DNA from: Isoetes taiwanensis
Taxonomy: Eukaryota; Streptophyta; Lycopodiopsida; Isoetales; Isoetaceae
DNA length: 64,000 nt
Direction of reading: 5' to 3'
Assembly: GCA_021234155.1 (NCBI GenBank)
Contig: JAJEKV010000042.1
Span: forward strand, 3,994,995 to 4,058,994
How positions within the stretch are numbered: the first letter of the stretch is position 1; the number at the start of each line of letters is the position of its first letter. The translations under genes and the position numbers were made by a program. Below the pieces are notes generated by a model, which saw only the letters and a list, made by a program, of their open reading frames with translations, ran no database searches and had not been told where the DNA came from. Below, piece by piece: positions 11,895 through 22,254 of the stretch.

Positions 11895-13480
11895 TGTGAC
11901 GTTCCAAGTATTTATACGGTCTACGTATAACTATATTGACACGTCGCCAGTATAAATACGCCACCTTGGGGTATGATAACCTAGGGGGTTGGCCACAAGG
12001 GATTTAATTAGCTATGTTAAATTAACTATAAAGGATAATTATCTAAATACTTGCTATTAAGTCACCTAATGGTGGGAAGGCGCCATTTGGCATAACCTGA
12101 GTGACCAGCATGGGGGTTTCTAAACTGAGCCACCAAAGGCAGCGCCACCCCCATCTGTACCCCAATTTCGACCCAGCCAGCACCAAGGAGCAGCTGAGCG
12201 CTCAGAGCACAGTTGCTGAACATCTCCCAATCACCAAGACACCCTCTACCTGTCGCTGCTACCCCGGTACAGCACGATGGAAGCGCCCCTTGACAACGGG
12301 TCCAGCCGAAACTCCGATTAGTGGTAGCTTAACTTGCAAATTGTAGAATAATACTCTAGTATTCTTTTCTGGCTAGTTTTGGTTGAGATTAACCCTTCTT
12401 TGGTAATTAGGAATACTTTTCTATTATGAATGATGCTCTGTTATGGGATGGTCGATGTCTCTATGAGTTAGTTTAGTAGTTCCAGTAAACAGGGATTAAA
12501 AGGGGGGTAGAGGCCTCTGAGCTTGGGTATAGAATGCTCCTAGTACTTCCGTTAACACCCTGCTAGTTTCGGCCTGTGCAAAGAGCCCACCGGGTGATAG
12601 ACGCTATGGTCTGGCTTAGCACCAGACAAGGGACACAGTGGTGAAGTAGGGGGTGGGGTCTTGCACGAGCATAAAAGGCTCCTGAGACTCCTACAGTGGG
12701 CTAGGCCTGATAGCCGGTCACGTAGAGGGCCGGGTATGGGTCTGACACTCCCTGGGTGTAGTGGTGTGACCCGTATGGGGCTCCATGCACTTTGAGTAGA
12801 TTTAGGGTGAGTAAGTTGGGTACGGATGCGGGGGTCGCTGATGCGACACGCATTCTCTAGCTCACCCACGGAACCACTGTGATCCTGGAAGGGGACACTT
12901 CCCCGACCTGCCTCATCGGACCAGGTGTCATGATCCTGGAGTAGGCTCAAAAGAGGTGATACCTTGAGTCTGCGTCTCCGGAGGGCTATAGCGAAGCCAT
13001 AGCGTGAATCGACCCATCTGCAAAGTGTGCACAGGAGGGGCGGATGGAGTGGACAACCCTAGCCGATGTTCTATACCAGCCAACGCCATGCCAAGACTCG
13101 GTCTGCTGACCTCCTGAGACCCAGCCGTCAGTCGCTCCTCACTAGAGTCTGAGCCGGGGTAGAACCTGGGTTTTGGGTGTTTTTCTTAGTTTAGATGCAT
13201 AGTATTTGCTATTAGTATTTGGATGGATGCGCCACCCTTCGGGGTGGCTATTTGTATATGATTTATGCTGTGTGCTAACCCTTGTATTCATGCTTCCGCG
13301 ATGTAGGCGCCCATCGAAGGCGTGGGCCGAATGACCCCTCCGTGTCCTTCACCTGAGCGTCTCTACGTAGACGGCCCAGGTTAGATGGAGGGCCCTGCTC
13401 GTGGCGAGATGGTCGCCATGGGAGGGGAAAGTCCCCGTATGTATATGACCGGGGGTCGTATATATACAGGGAGCGTCACA
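11895..13480 (+). repeat. 5' LTR of element 2
   Basis: 1586 bp from TGTGACGTTCC to GAGCGTCACA, followed one base later by the primer-binding site. It differs from the 3' LTR by a few substitutions, an ~11 bp segment near 12150 that is absent from the 3' copy, and a ~196 bp rearranged insertion present only in the 3' copy. It shares with the LTR of element 1 the block near 13020-13070. Confidence 0.95.
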
Positions 13481-13481
13481 G

Positions 13482-13493
13482 TGGTATCAGAGC
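13482..13493 (+). promoter_or_regulatory. Primer-binding site, initiator tRNA-Met
   Basis: tggtatcagagc lies one base after the LTR. This is the standard 12 nt complement to the 3' end of plant initiator methionine tRNA, used to prime minus-strand DNA. Confidence 0.95.
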
Positions 13494-13712
13494 CGTGATT
13501 TCGGTTGCTCGAAATCATAGCACTGGCTAAACACTAACTCGTAGTGCGGTAGTTAGGAGGAGGCTAAGTTAATGTGTTGTTAGTCCTCTTTGATGTTTGG
13601 TTCGGTGTTAGGTTAAATTATGAAATTGTAGCTTTAAAGAAGATAGGGCGACTGGAGGGCCCAAGATTGGAAGAGATGTAAATATCAGTGGGTAGCTCAA
13701 AAGACGGAGAAG

Positions 13713-14924
13713 GTGGTTCCATTGGATCGGGCGTACTCAAATTACCCTAGAACAGTCGTCTCCCGGCGAAAAATGGTCAAGGGCAGGCCCGAAAACCAAC
13801 TCGGGCGCGAGAATAACGATAGGATCCCCTATCCTATCTATCACTTCTCGGAGCCATTCCTCATCCGGCCGAACCTTCGCCAGCTCTCCTATACCATCGT
13901 CGGGCAACATGACATGGTCATGATGCTGATTAAGTTCTATCCTCCTGAACAAGAGGGGCATACCGAGGAGGAGGACATCAGGACAGAGGTCGATCGCATC
14001 AGAGGCTTGGCTAAGGAAGATGACCATCGGGAGATAGAGCGAGCGGATACGGCGGCTCGGAGAAGGGAGTACCGGTATTTAGGGGACGGACTTGCTGTCA
14101 TAGATGGCAGGGCAATTGAGGTTCCCCCGTACGAATGGCATGAAGCTTCCCAGAGCTTCATGTGGGGAGCCCCGATCCCTGATATCAGCCTGGATTACCT
14201 AACGACGATCCAAATTGATATGAGTCAGCGGCCTCAGCGGTACCATGCCGAACTTCTTCGCCGAAGCGCAGCACAACATTTCGCTCAGGTTCAAGAAGAT
14301 TTGAGGAGAGCCCGGGAGGAACGGGAGAGGCTTGAACAGGAGGAGAGGGCTCGGCAGGACCAGCTGAACCCGCAGGACGGAGGGGCATCAGGGAGTGGGC
14401 CGGGACCAATACCCACCGAACACACGACCATTAAGCACCGTAGGAAGGCCATGGCCCGAAAATCCGGCAGTCAATACAAGGAGAAATTAAAGACTGTCGG
14501 AGCTTTTGGCAAGAATACCAGCTCTAGTCGGAGACAGCAGCGGGTGGATGACTCCCGACCAGCTGTTGGGGCCAAGACGGTGCCAGCACCGAAGGGGCCG
14601 CCTACAAAACCCGCCCCACAGAGGAAGCCTCACAGGTTCCGCCCCGGCACTGTTGCCTTACGGGAGATCCGTAGATTTCAGAAGTCAACCCAACTTCTGA
14701 TACGGAAGCTTCCCTTCCAGAGGCTGGTATGGGAGATCGCGCAGGAGTTCAAAACCGATCTCCGTTTCCAAACCTTTGCTATTTTGGCGCTCCAAGAGGC
14801 TGCGGAAGCCTATTTGGTGGCACTTTTTGGTGACGCTAACCTTTGCGCGATCCACGCAAAGAGAGTCACCATTATGCCAAAGGATTTAGCCCTCGCCCGC
14901 AGGATTCGGGGGGAGCGTCCTTAG
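13713..14924 (+). CDS. Accessory ORF A: unknown N-terminal domain fused to a histone H3 fold
   Basis: A 403-residue open frame, the first after the primer site. Residues 1-180 match nothing I recognise. About 185-222 is a charged helix ([16 protein letters not shown] type, likely coiled coil), followed by a low-complexity GASGSGPGP linker. Residues 304-403 align without a gap to histone H3 positions 36-135, with [51 protein letters not shown] and ARRIRGER all visible. By hand I count 16 substitutions in 100 positions, including R72W, S87F, A90L, E105G and A135P. Loop 1 has canonical H3 length, unlike plant CENH3. The frame is intact, which contrasts with the damaged gag-pol. Known Ty3/gypsy elements do not normally encode histones; capture of a host H3 cDNA is inferred. 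Confidence 0.93.
   Translation: MVPLDRAYSNYPRTVVSRRKMVKGRPENQLGRENNDRIPYPIYHFSEPFLIRPNLRQLSYTIVGQHDMVMMLIKFYPPEQEGHTEEEDIRTEVDRIRGLAKEDDHREIERADTAARRREYRYLGDGLAVIDGRAIEVPPYEWHEASQSFMWGAPIPDISLDYLTTIQIDMSQRPQRYHAELLRRSAAQHFAQVQEDLRRAREERERLEQEERARQDQLNPQDGGASGSGPGPIPTEHTTIKHRRKAMARKSGSQYKEKLKTVGAFGKNTSSSRRQQRVDDSRPAVGAKTVPAPKGPPTKPAPQRKPHRFRPGTVALREIRRFQKSTQLLIRKLPFQRLVWEIAQEFKTDLRFQTFAILALQEAAEAYLVALFGDANLCAIHAKRVTIMPKDLALARRIRGERP
14451..14924 (+). other. Histone H3-like module with its own possible start
   Basis: An internal ATG at 14451 in a strong context (ggccATGgcc) would give a 157-residue histone H3-like protein starting [16 protein letters not shown] is the sequence around H3 K9 and K27 that chromodomains read when the lysine is methylated. 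The tail (about 56 residues to the PHRFRPG segment) is longer than the canonical H3 tail and otherwise unlike it. DNA-contact residues R63, R69, R83 and R116 and the dimer-interface residues H113 and C110 are kept. In the second copy of the duplicated block the same position reads GTG, so this start is lost there. Separate translation or splicing is inferred. Confidence 0.6.
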
Positions 14925-15143
14925 CCTCGTGTTACCAGGGTTTTCCCAATGTAAATATTTTTTGATAAATAATTAAAAAAAAAACTCTTTTTGTTCCAAG
15001 TCGAAGCTGTATTAAGAACCTTATATTTGATTTTAAATGTCAAATTGCTGACGTCAGCATAAATAAAAGGAGTTAAAAGAACTTTTAAAGTTCATTTCAA
15101 TTGTTAGATTTGTTTCTTTTCCTCTCTCCTCCCTTCCAGCGCC
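14925..15143 (+). other. Intron-like spacer with 3' splice acceptor before ORF B
   Basis: AT-rich sequence ending in a pyrimidine tract and CAG (cctctctcctcccttccag, AG at 15138-15139), five bases before the ATG of ORF B in good context. A donor is not certain; an AGG-GT candidate lies near 14938. I infer that accessory frames are expressed from spliced RNAs. The same spacer is repeated at 19394-19612. Confidence 0.45.
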
Positions 15144-16542
15144 ATGGCAGCCACCGACTTGCTTGCATGGTACGAAGACGGAGAACACTGGGATCCGCTA
15201 GTGGCCTTCGACCAGCTGCGGCCCTTGCTATGCCAGCGCCTAGATCTCATTACCAACATGCAGCGGCATCCAGATTATGCCGGATTTCTAGACTTTTACA
15301 TGGAGGAGATGCTCCCTCTGTGTATTCCTCTTGGGGATCCTCCCCAACTGTATCTGGAGCGGGAGGTAGTCCGGGAGATGTTAGGGGGAGACACCCATGC
15401 ATATGATGTGCTGAAGGGGAAGCTCCGATGGGGCAAACACCTGCCCGTTGTGCAGCATCAGGGGCGGCAATATCTTGAGGTTGCCTTCGCCCTAGCCATC
15501 CTCATGGATCAATATGTCGAGGATGAGACCTTGCCTGTAGAGAAAGGCAAACTGTTTGAGTCTTCCGAGGAGGGGGAAGACGAACACATAGGCATGGGCG
15601 ACTTAAGCCCGTCAAGAAGCGATTAGCGGAAGAGCTGCCACCGCGCCGTGAGCAAGCTGTAGGCTTGTCAGGGCTGGATGCCCTTCCAGTTATCTATCAC
15701 CAAGGGCAAGAATATCTTCTCTTGGATGATATTATCTGGACTTATCACATGGTGGCCGGATTTAGACGCAAGCGTAAAGACCATGTGCTTTATGAGCTTG
15801 CGGAAGTATGGACGACTTCATCGACTTCACTCCTATTGAGCTTCCTCCGGAGGTGCAGCAGCTGCTCCAGTTCCGCCAAGAGACCATAGAGCCGGCTGAG
15901 ACTCTACTCCGTCTTCGGGAGCTGGTGATGCAGGAGCCGGCCTCTCAGCCCTCACCAGATGCCTTCACGGCTATGGGACCTCACGTCCCAAATATCAATA
16001 TGGTTGAGGTTCCCTCGGTTCGGGATGACGAGGGAGAGGATTTGTACCATAATCCTACTCATTTGAAGGAGGAGCAACAGGAACTTAAGGAAGAAGAAGT
16101 CCCTATGGATTTGGATAAAGAAGTGGCCACGTCCGAGACCCCACAAGGGAAGGTATTGGGAAACCACCTTACCCGCTTCTTCTTATCAGCCTTTCGGCAG
16201 GGCCAAGTTCTTTTTATAGCCCGAGATTTAGGGCCGGAGGCTGAAGCTTCATGGTGGACCCTCCGTGCTCTCTCCACATTGGCCGGGCACAAGAAGCTCC
16301 CCTATCGTACGTTTACTTATGTACTCGTGCAACGGGATCTTGCCTTGACGGCCTTGGGCCAGGATATTGCACCTTGGATGAGCATGAAACTTAACACAGC
16401 AGCCCCATTGGCTGTTGCTTATCCACCAGAGGTTGCATCCATTGCGGCTGCCACGGTAGACCCCGGGGTGACTCTGCTGCGACACCGACCGCCTCCACCA
16501 CCTCCTAGGCCTACGAATGAAGAGGGAGGACCTAGTTCCTAA
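15144..16542 (+). pseudogene. Accessory ORF B, copy 1 (acidic protein of unknown function, frameshifted)
   Basis: Starts MAATDLLAWYEDGEH at 15144 and reads to about 15600, where small changes shift the frame (stop at 15626). Homology to the second copy continues at 15665-15800 and then at 15808-16542. The protein has a repeated motif, LPVVQHQGRQYL and LPVIYHQGQEYL, two acidic stretches (SSEEGEDEH; DDEGEDLYHN...EEQQELKEEEVPMD) and a proline-rich C-terminus. I recognise no family. Its acidity and its position after a histone frame suggest a possible histone-binding role, but that is speculation. Confidence 0.7.
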
Positions 16543-16739
16543 ATAATTGTACTACGCATTTTTGTATTGTGTATGATTGTAAAACTTTGGCTTGGCAAAT
16601 TCTTTAGCCATTCTATAATATAATATACCCCTTTTCTCATCAATTGTGATTACTGTCTTGATGAATACAATTGAGAATTGTTCTTTTCCATGATGTCTTC
16701 TTCTAATTATTGGCGTTTAGAATATAATGAAATTACGGA

Positions 16740-17228
16740 ATGTTCTACATTCGTTTCCATTGTCTTGCAGAAGAGACCCTTTGGGAATATGAGGAGAGGA
16801 TTACCGACATGATCCGGAGGGAGGATCCAGGACCGCCCGAGCAGGACTATGGCCAAAGATATGGAGAATATCCAGAATGGGATGAGGGTTATGAGATGGA
16901 ACCCCCGCCACCAGGAGAACCCTATGATCCAGCCAAAGGGATGGAGATAGTTAATATCCTTAGGGACAGAGCTTTTGAGGACCTGAAGAAAACTCTATGC
17001 CGCACATGGGACTACTGGAGCATGACCAGGCACGAAGCCTTCGAGGACGCTAACGACCACCTGTGGCAACTCTTTTATGCTTTGAGGAGGCTTTTCAATC
17101 TCCTTATTATTAGCCCAACGTGGGAATACCAACCAGTCATTGTCCAGGCCTGGGCACGCTACAAGCTCGTTAGGGCTGTGCGTGAAAGTGTCCGCTATTC
17201 AATCCTCTACCCCTTTGCGAACCCCTAG
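16740..17228 (+). CDS. Accessory ORF C, copy 1 (unknown)
   Basis: A 162-residue frame, from a first ATG at 16740 to the stop at 17228. A splice-acceptor-like tgtcttgcag ends at 16770, so the real exon may begin there with EETLWEYEERITDMI. It has an acidic, proline-rich middle (PPPPGEPYDPAKG) and a tryptophan-rich helical C-terminal half (TWDYWSMTRHEAFEDANDHLW). No known domain is recognised. The copy at 21211-21699 is nearly identical and also open, so the frame has been maintained in both duplicates; the C-terminal ~15 residues differ slightly. Confidence 0.65.
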   Translation: MFYIRFHCLAEETLWEYEERITDMIRREDPGPPEQDYGQRYGEYPEWDEGYEMEPPPPGEPYDPAKGMEIVNILRDRAFEDLKKTLCRTWDYWSMTRHEAFEDANDHLWQLFYALRRLFNLLIISPTWEYQPVIVQAWARYKLVRAVRESVRYSILYPFANP

Positions 17229-17355
17229 GCCGGGTCTTTCCAACTTTCTTTTTATGTTATATACTGTATGTGAGCTCAACTTTAAGCTTCAGTTGTATCA
17301 TGTTGTCCTTGTGTAATACTCCTGTATCAACTTTTGACAGTACTAAAGTGTAAAA

Positions 17356-17676
17356 GGGCATAAGCATGTTACAGTGTACCTTAAAAAGTATTATTTAGGG
17401 ACCATAAAACTACCTAAAAAAGTACCCAATACTAGGTACTGGGTACTTATATGATGGCTCAATAACTAATAAGTATTAAATTGGGTTCATTCATTTTCAC
17501 CTCCAATAGTACTGTCTTTATCTTGGCCTTCAACATTAACATGCTTTTGACTTTTATTTTGGACTTTTGAATTAGTTTTGATAAAAAGAATAAGAAAACA
17601 GTACCCATTTCTAAAGTACCCAGTGTAGGTACTTTAGCAGGTTCCAAAAGTGGACACCTGTAGCATGCTTATGCCC
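17356..17676 (-). mobile_element. 321 bp MITE (family M1), copy inside element 2
   Basis: Terminal inverted repeats GGGCATAAGCATG...CATGCTTATGCCC bound a 321 bp AT-rich element. AAAA on both sides may be a 4 bp target duplication. A second family member of the same 321 bp length lies at 52294-52614 in the opposite orientation, with the flanks CGTA/CGTA. It inserted into element 2 before the internal duplication, because both duplicates carry it. A 62-residue minus-strand open frame inside (17459-17647) has a relative in the other copy but looks like shared non-coding sequence. Confidence 0.85.
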
Positions 17677-17775
17677 AAAACTGTAATAGAAAAGTTTTTC
17701 CTCTTATAATAATACATGTCCCTTATGTTTTCTCTCTCTACCCTTTGTCCGACATGATAAAAGTTATAAGAATTT

Positions 17776-18569
17776 ATGTGTTATAAGTATGCTTATACCT
17801 TTTTCATGCTCGATTTAGACGGTGCACGTAACGCCGCTTGGCAGACGCCTTCAAATGCCAGTAGACTCACACCCGAACAAGAACTGATGTTAATGAAAAG
17901 GCAGCTAGGTGAGTTACAAGCCTATGTGTTGCATGCCAACCCACCGCAGCAAACCCAGGAAGATGGACCGGAGTTACCTCCGCTACCACCGAGTCCACCT
18001 ACACAACAGCCATCTCCCCCTGGAGCCAGTCCTGTACCTGCACCGAGGAGGCCTCATGCTAAGCGTCACCGAAGTTCCTCTAAGGATAGTGCCACTTCCT
18101 CACACTCAACCACTTTGGGGTCTTCTGGTTCATCGGTATCAGCTGGTGACCATGCAAAGCGCCGGGATAAGGAATACCGTAAGACGGTTGATACAGCTAT
18201 AACTAGTATATGGAAGAATAGGAAATTGGCCCAGTTTGATGGGAAATCCAGAGGTGGACTGAATGCAGAGTCCTGGTTGGACGAAATGAAGGAGTTTGGG
18301 AAGTCCTATGGCATGACGGAGAAAGATACAGGAAAGGTTGCCACCACCAACCTTACAGGGGCTGCCCGCATTTGGTGGAAGGGCTATGCCAGGGCCAAGC
18401 ACCTAGACAGGAGCAGATGCAACTTCAGAAAATTTGCCAAAGCATTCAAGTCGCATTACGTGCCTCGTGCGCACAAGTGCCAGCAAATTCAGACCTTTTA
18501 TAGGTTGGAGCAGAAGGGTATGTCGGTTCAGGATTACACTGATGAATTTATGCGCCTGAGGCTGTATGT
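17776..18569 (+). pseudogene. Truncated gag, copy 1
   Basis: The same start and sequence as the full gag at 22255, reading MCYKYAYTFFMLDLDGARNA, a proline-rich region, and the gag core (WLDEMKEFGKSYGM; ARIWWKGYARAKH). Homology stops abruptly at 18569 after RLRLYV. The frame then runs through 114 bp of unrelated filler into the second copy of ORF A DNA in the wrong frame, ending at 18798. The zinc knuckle and everything downstream are missing. Confidence 0.9.
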
Positions 18570-18683
18570 GTTGGGTTGTAGCTTTCATGCAATTTGTGGA
18601 GAAAAACATCATATCTGTGTAGGATACTGCATTGCCGCTTCTCGATCTTTTCCGGGTATGAATATTATAAACTTCCATCCTTT
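18570..18683 (+). other. 114 bp filler at the duplication junction
   Basis: Sequence between the two duplicate units that has no counterpart at the other end of either unit and no relative that I found in the window. Filler of this kind is typical of end joining or template switching. Confidence 0.8.
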
Positions 18684-19410
18684 TGAGTCAGCGGCCTCAG
18701 CGGTACCATGCCGAACTTCTTCGCCGAAGCGCAGCACAACATTTCGCTCAGGTTCAAGAAGATTTGAGGAGAGCCCGAGAGGAACGGGAGAGGCTTGAAC
18801 AGGAGGAGAGGGCTCGGCAGGACCAGCTGAACCCACAGGACGGAGGGGCATCAGGGAGTGGGCCGGGACCAATACCCACCGAACACACGACCATTAAGCA
18901 CCGTAGGAAGGCCGTGGCCCGAAAATCCGGCAGTCAATACAAGGAGAAATTAAAGACTGTCGGAGCTTTTGGCAAGAATACCAGCTCTAGTCGGAGACAG
19001 CAGCGGGTGGATGACTCCCGACCAGCTGTTGGGGCCAAGACGGTGCCAGCACCGAAGGGGCCGCCTACAAAACCCGCCCCCACGTGAGGAAGCCTCACGT
19101 GGTTCCGCCCGGCCATCGTTGCCCTTACACGGAGATCCGTAGATTTCAGAAGTCAACCCAACTTCTGATACGGAAGCTTCCCTTCCAGAGGCTGGTATGG
19201 GAGATCGCGCAGGAGTTCAAAACCGATCTCCGTTTCCAAACCTTTGCTATTTTGGCGCTCCAAGAGGTCATGGAAGCCTATTTGGTGGCACTTTTGGTGA
19301 CGCTTAACCTTTGCGCCGATCCACGCAAAGAGAGTCACCATTATGCCAAAGGATTTAGCCCTCGCCCGCAGGATTCGGGGGGAGCGTCCTTAGCCTCGTG
19401 TTACCAGGGT
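18684..19410 (+). pseudogene. ORF A fragment, copy 2, with broken histone H3
   Basis: Lacks the first ~169 codons of ORF A because the duplication starts inside it. It reads open from 18683 to 19087, then shifts frame in a disturbed stretch (19080-19135) at the start of the H3 domain. The H3 core [20 protein letters not shown] to ALQE is still readable at 19138-19267. Further indels near 19290-19320 destroy the last helix. The internal ATG of copy 1 is GTG here. It cannot make a complete H3 fold. Confidence 0.9.
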
Positions 19411-19612
19411 TTTCCCAATGTAAATATTTTTTGATAAATAATTAAAAAAAAAACTCTTTTTGTTCCAAGTCGAAGCTGTATTAAGAACCTTATATTTGAT
19501 TTTAAATGTCAAATTGCTTACGTCAGCATAAATAAAAGGAGTTAAAAGAACTTTTAAAGTTCATTTCAATTGTTAGATTTGTTTCTTTTCCTCTCTCCTC
19601 CCTTCCAGCGCC

Positions 19613-21013
19613 ATGGCAGCCACCGACTTGCTTGCATGGTACGAAGACGGAGAACACTGGGATCCGCAAGTGGCCTTCGACCAGCTGCGGCCCTTGCTAT
19701 GCCAGCGCCTAGATCTCATTACCAACATGCAGCGGCATCCAGATTATGCCGGATTTCTAGACTTTTACATGGAGGAGATGCTCCTCTCTGTATTCCTCTT
19801 GGGATCCTCCCCAACCTGATCTGGAGCGGGAGGTAGTCCGGAGATGTTAGGGGAGACACCCATGCATATGATGTCTTTGAAGGGGAAGTCTCCCGTGGGG
19901 CAAACACCGCCCGTTAAAGCGGCAAGATCGGGGCGGCAATATCTTGAGGTTGCCTTCGCCCTAGCCATCCTCATGGATCAATATGTCGAGGATGAGACCT
20001 TGCCTGTAGAGAAAGGCAAACTGTTTGAGTCTTCCGAGGAGGGGGAAGACGAACACATAGGCATGGGCGACTTCGCCCGTTGGAAGCAGTTAGCGGAAGA
20101 GCTGCCACCGCGCCGTGAGCAAGCTGTAGGCTTGTCAGGGCTGGATGCCCTTCCAGTTATCTATCACCAAGGGCAAGAATATCTTCTCTTGGATGATATT
20201 ATCTGGACTTATCACATGGTGGCCGGATTTAGACGCAAGCGTAAAGACCATGTGCTTTATGAGCTTGCGGAGTATTGTATGGACGACTTCATCGACTTCA
20301 CTCCTATTGAGCTTCCTCCGGAGGTGCAGCAGCTGCTCCAGTTCCTCCAAGAGACCATAGAGCCGGCTGAGACTCTACTCCGTCTTCGGGAGCTGGTGAT
20401 GCAGGAGCCGGCCTCTCAGCCCTCACCAGATGCCTTCACGGCTATGGGACCTCACGTCCCAAATATCAATATGGTTGAGGTTCCCTCGGGTTCAGATGAC
20501 GAGGGAGAGGATTTGTACCATAATCCTACTCATTTGAAGGAGGAGCAACAGGAACTTAAGGAAGAAGAAGTCCCTATGGATTTGGATAAAGAAGTGGCCA
20601 CGTCCGAGACCCCACAAGGGAAGGTATTGGGAAACCACCTTACCCGCTTCTTCTTATCAGCCTTTCGGCAGGGCCAAGTTCTTTTTATAGCCCGAGATTT
20701 AGGGCCGGAGGCTGAAGCTTCATGGTGGACCCTCCGTGCTCTCTCCACATTGGCCGGGCACAAGAAGCTCCCCTATCGTACGTTTACTTATGTACTCGTG
20801 CGACGGGATCTTGCCTTGACGGCCTTGGGCCAGGATATTGCACCTTGGATGAGCATGAAACTTCTCACAGCAGCCCCATTGGCTGTTGCTTATCCACCAG
20901 AGGTTGCATCCATTGCGGCTGCCACGGTAGACCCCGGGGTGACTCTGCTGCGACACCGACCGCCTCCACCACCTCCTAGGCCTACGAATGAAGAGGGAGG
21001 ACCTAGTTCCTAA
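19613..21013 (+). pseudogene. Accessory ORF B, copy 2 (5' part frameshifted)
   Basis: The ATG at 19613 reads well to about 19780; small deletions between 19780 and 19930 then break the frame. From about 19930 to the stop at 21013 it is uninterrupted and includes the region damaged in copy 1. The internal LPV..HQG repeat, acidic blocks and PPPPPPRP tail are as in copy 1. The two copies are therefore damaged in different places, which argues that an intact ORF B existed before duplication. Confidence 0.75.
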
Positions 21014-21210
21014 ATAATTGTACTACGCATTTTTGTATTGTGTATGATTGTAAAACTTTGGCTTGGCAAATTCTTTAGCCATTCTATAATATAATATACC
21101 CCTTTTCTCATCAATTGTGATTACTGTCTTGATGAATACAATTGAGAATTGTTCTTTTCCATGATGTCTTCTTCTAATTATTGGCGTTTAGAATATAATG
21201 AAATTACGGA

Positions 21211-21699
21211 ATGTTCTACATTCGTTTCCATTGTCTTGCAGAAGAGACCCTTTGGGAATATGAGGAGAGGATTACCGACATGATCCAGAGAGAGGATCCA
21301 GGACCGCCCGAGCAGGACTATGGCCAAAGATATGGAGAATATCCAGAATGGGATGAGGGTTATGAGATGGAACCCCCGCCACCAGGAGAACCCTATGATC
21401 CAGCCAAAGGGATGGAGATAGTTAATATCCTTAGGGACAGAGCTTTTGAGGACCTGAAGAAAACTCTATGCCGCACATGGGACTACTGGAGCATGACCAG
21501 GCACGAAGCCTTCGAGGACGCTAACGACCACCTGTGGCAACTCTTTTATGCTTTGAGGAGGCTTTTCAATCTCCTTATTATTAGCCCAACGTGGGAATAC
21601 CAACCAGTCATTGTCCAGGCCTGGGCACGCTACAAGCTTCGTAAAGGGCTGCATGAAAGTGTCCGCTATTCAATCCTCTACCCCTTTGCGAACCCCTAG
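21211..21699 (+). CDS. Accessory ORF C, copy 2 (unknown)
   Basis: Same 162-residue frame as 16740-17228, with the same acceptor-like tgtcttgcag just inside (ending near 21241). It differs by a few residues, such as IQRED for IRRED and RKGLHES for VRAVRES near the C-terminus. It lies 555 bp before gag. No domain recognised. Confidence 0.65.
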   Translation: MFYIRFHCLAEETLWEYEERITDMIQREDPGPPEQDYGQRYGEYPEWDEGYEMEPPPPGEPYDPAKGMEIVNILRDRAFEDLKKTLCRTWDYWSMTRHEAFEDANDHLWQLFYALRRLFNLLIISPTWEYQPVIVQAWARYKLRKGLHESVRYSILYPFANP

Positions 21700-21829
21700 G
21701 CCGGGTCTTTCCAACTTTCTTTTTATGTTATATACTGTATGTGAGCTCAACTTTAAGCTTCAGTTGTATCATGTTGTCCTTGTGTAATACTCCTCAGTAT
21801 CAACTTTTGACAAGTACTAAAGTGTAAAA

Positions 21830-22155
21830 GGGCATAAGCATGTTACAAGATTGTACCTTAAAAAGTATTATTTAGGGACCATAAAACTACCTAAAAAGTA
21901 CCCAATACTAGGTAATCGGGTACTTATATGATGGCTCAATAACTAATAAGTATTAAATTGGGTTCATTCATTTTCACCTCCAATAGTCTTGTCTTTATCT
22001 TGGCCTTCAACATTAACATGCTTTTTGACTTTTATTTTGGACTTTTGAATTAGTTTTGATAAAAAGAATAAGAAAACAAGACCCATTTCTAAAGTACCCG
22101 GTGTAGGTACTTTAGCGGTTCCAAAAAAGTGGACACACAGAGCATGCTTATGCCC
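21830..22155 (-). mobile_element. MITE (family M1), duplicated copy
   Basis: Counterpart of 17356-17676 produced by the internal duplication. It is 326 bp because of several short indels. The terminal GGGCATAAGCATG and GCATGCTTATGCCC are kept. Confidence 0.85.
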
Positions 22156-22254
22156 AAAACTGTAATAGAAAAGTTTTTCCTCTTATAATAATACATGTCC
22201 CTTATGTTTTCTCTCTCTACCCTTTGTCCGACATGATAAAAGTTATAAGAATTT

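Larger units (their letters stand above)
14221..18569 (+). repeat. Internal tandem duplication, left copy
   Basis: Covers the end of ORF A (with H3), ORF B, ORF C, the MITE and the start of gag. It corresponds to 18684-23048. The alignment offset grows from 4463 to 4479 bp across the unit through small indels. Substitutions are rare and many differences are clustered short indels (for example near 15600, 17330-17660 versus 20070, 21795-22140). Confidence 0.95.

Noticed and set aside
12101-12950. Open frames inside the 5' LTR of element 2 (and copies in the 3' LTR)
   Set aside because: Low-complexity frames within LTR sequence on both strands, with no recognised protein.
14622-14924. Calling the H3 domain a CENH3
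   Set aside because: Loop 1 has canonical H3 length and lacks the plant CENH3 insertion and tryptophan pattern; it is H3-like with a long odd tail.
17459-17647. Conserved ~62-residue frame (also at 52323-52511) as a MITE protein
   Set aside because: The similarity follows from overall MITE sequence identity; the frame is short and lacks a domain.
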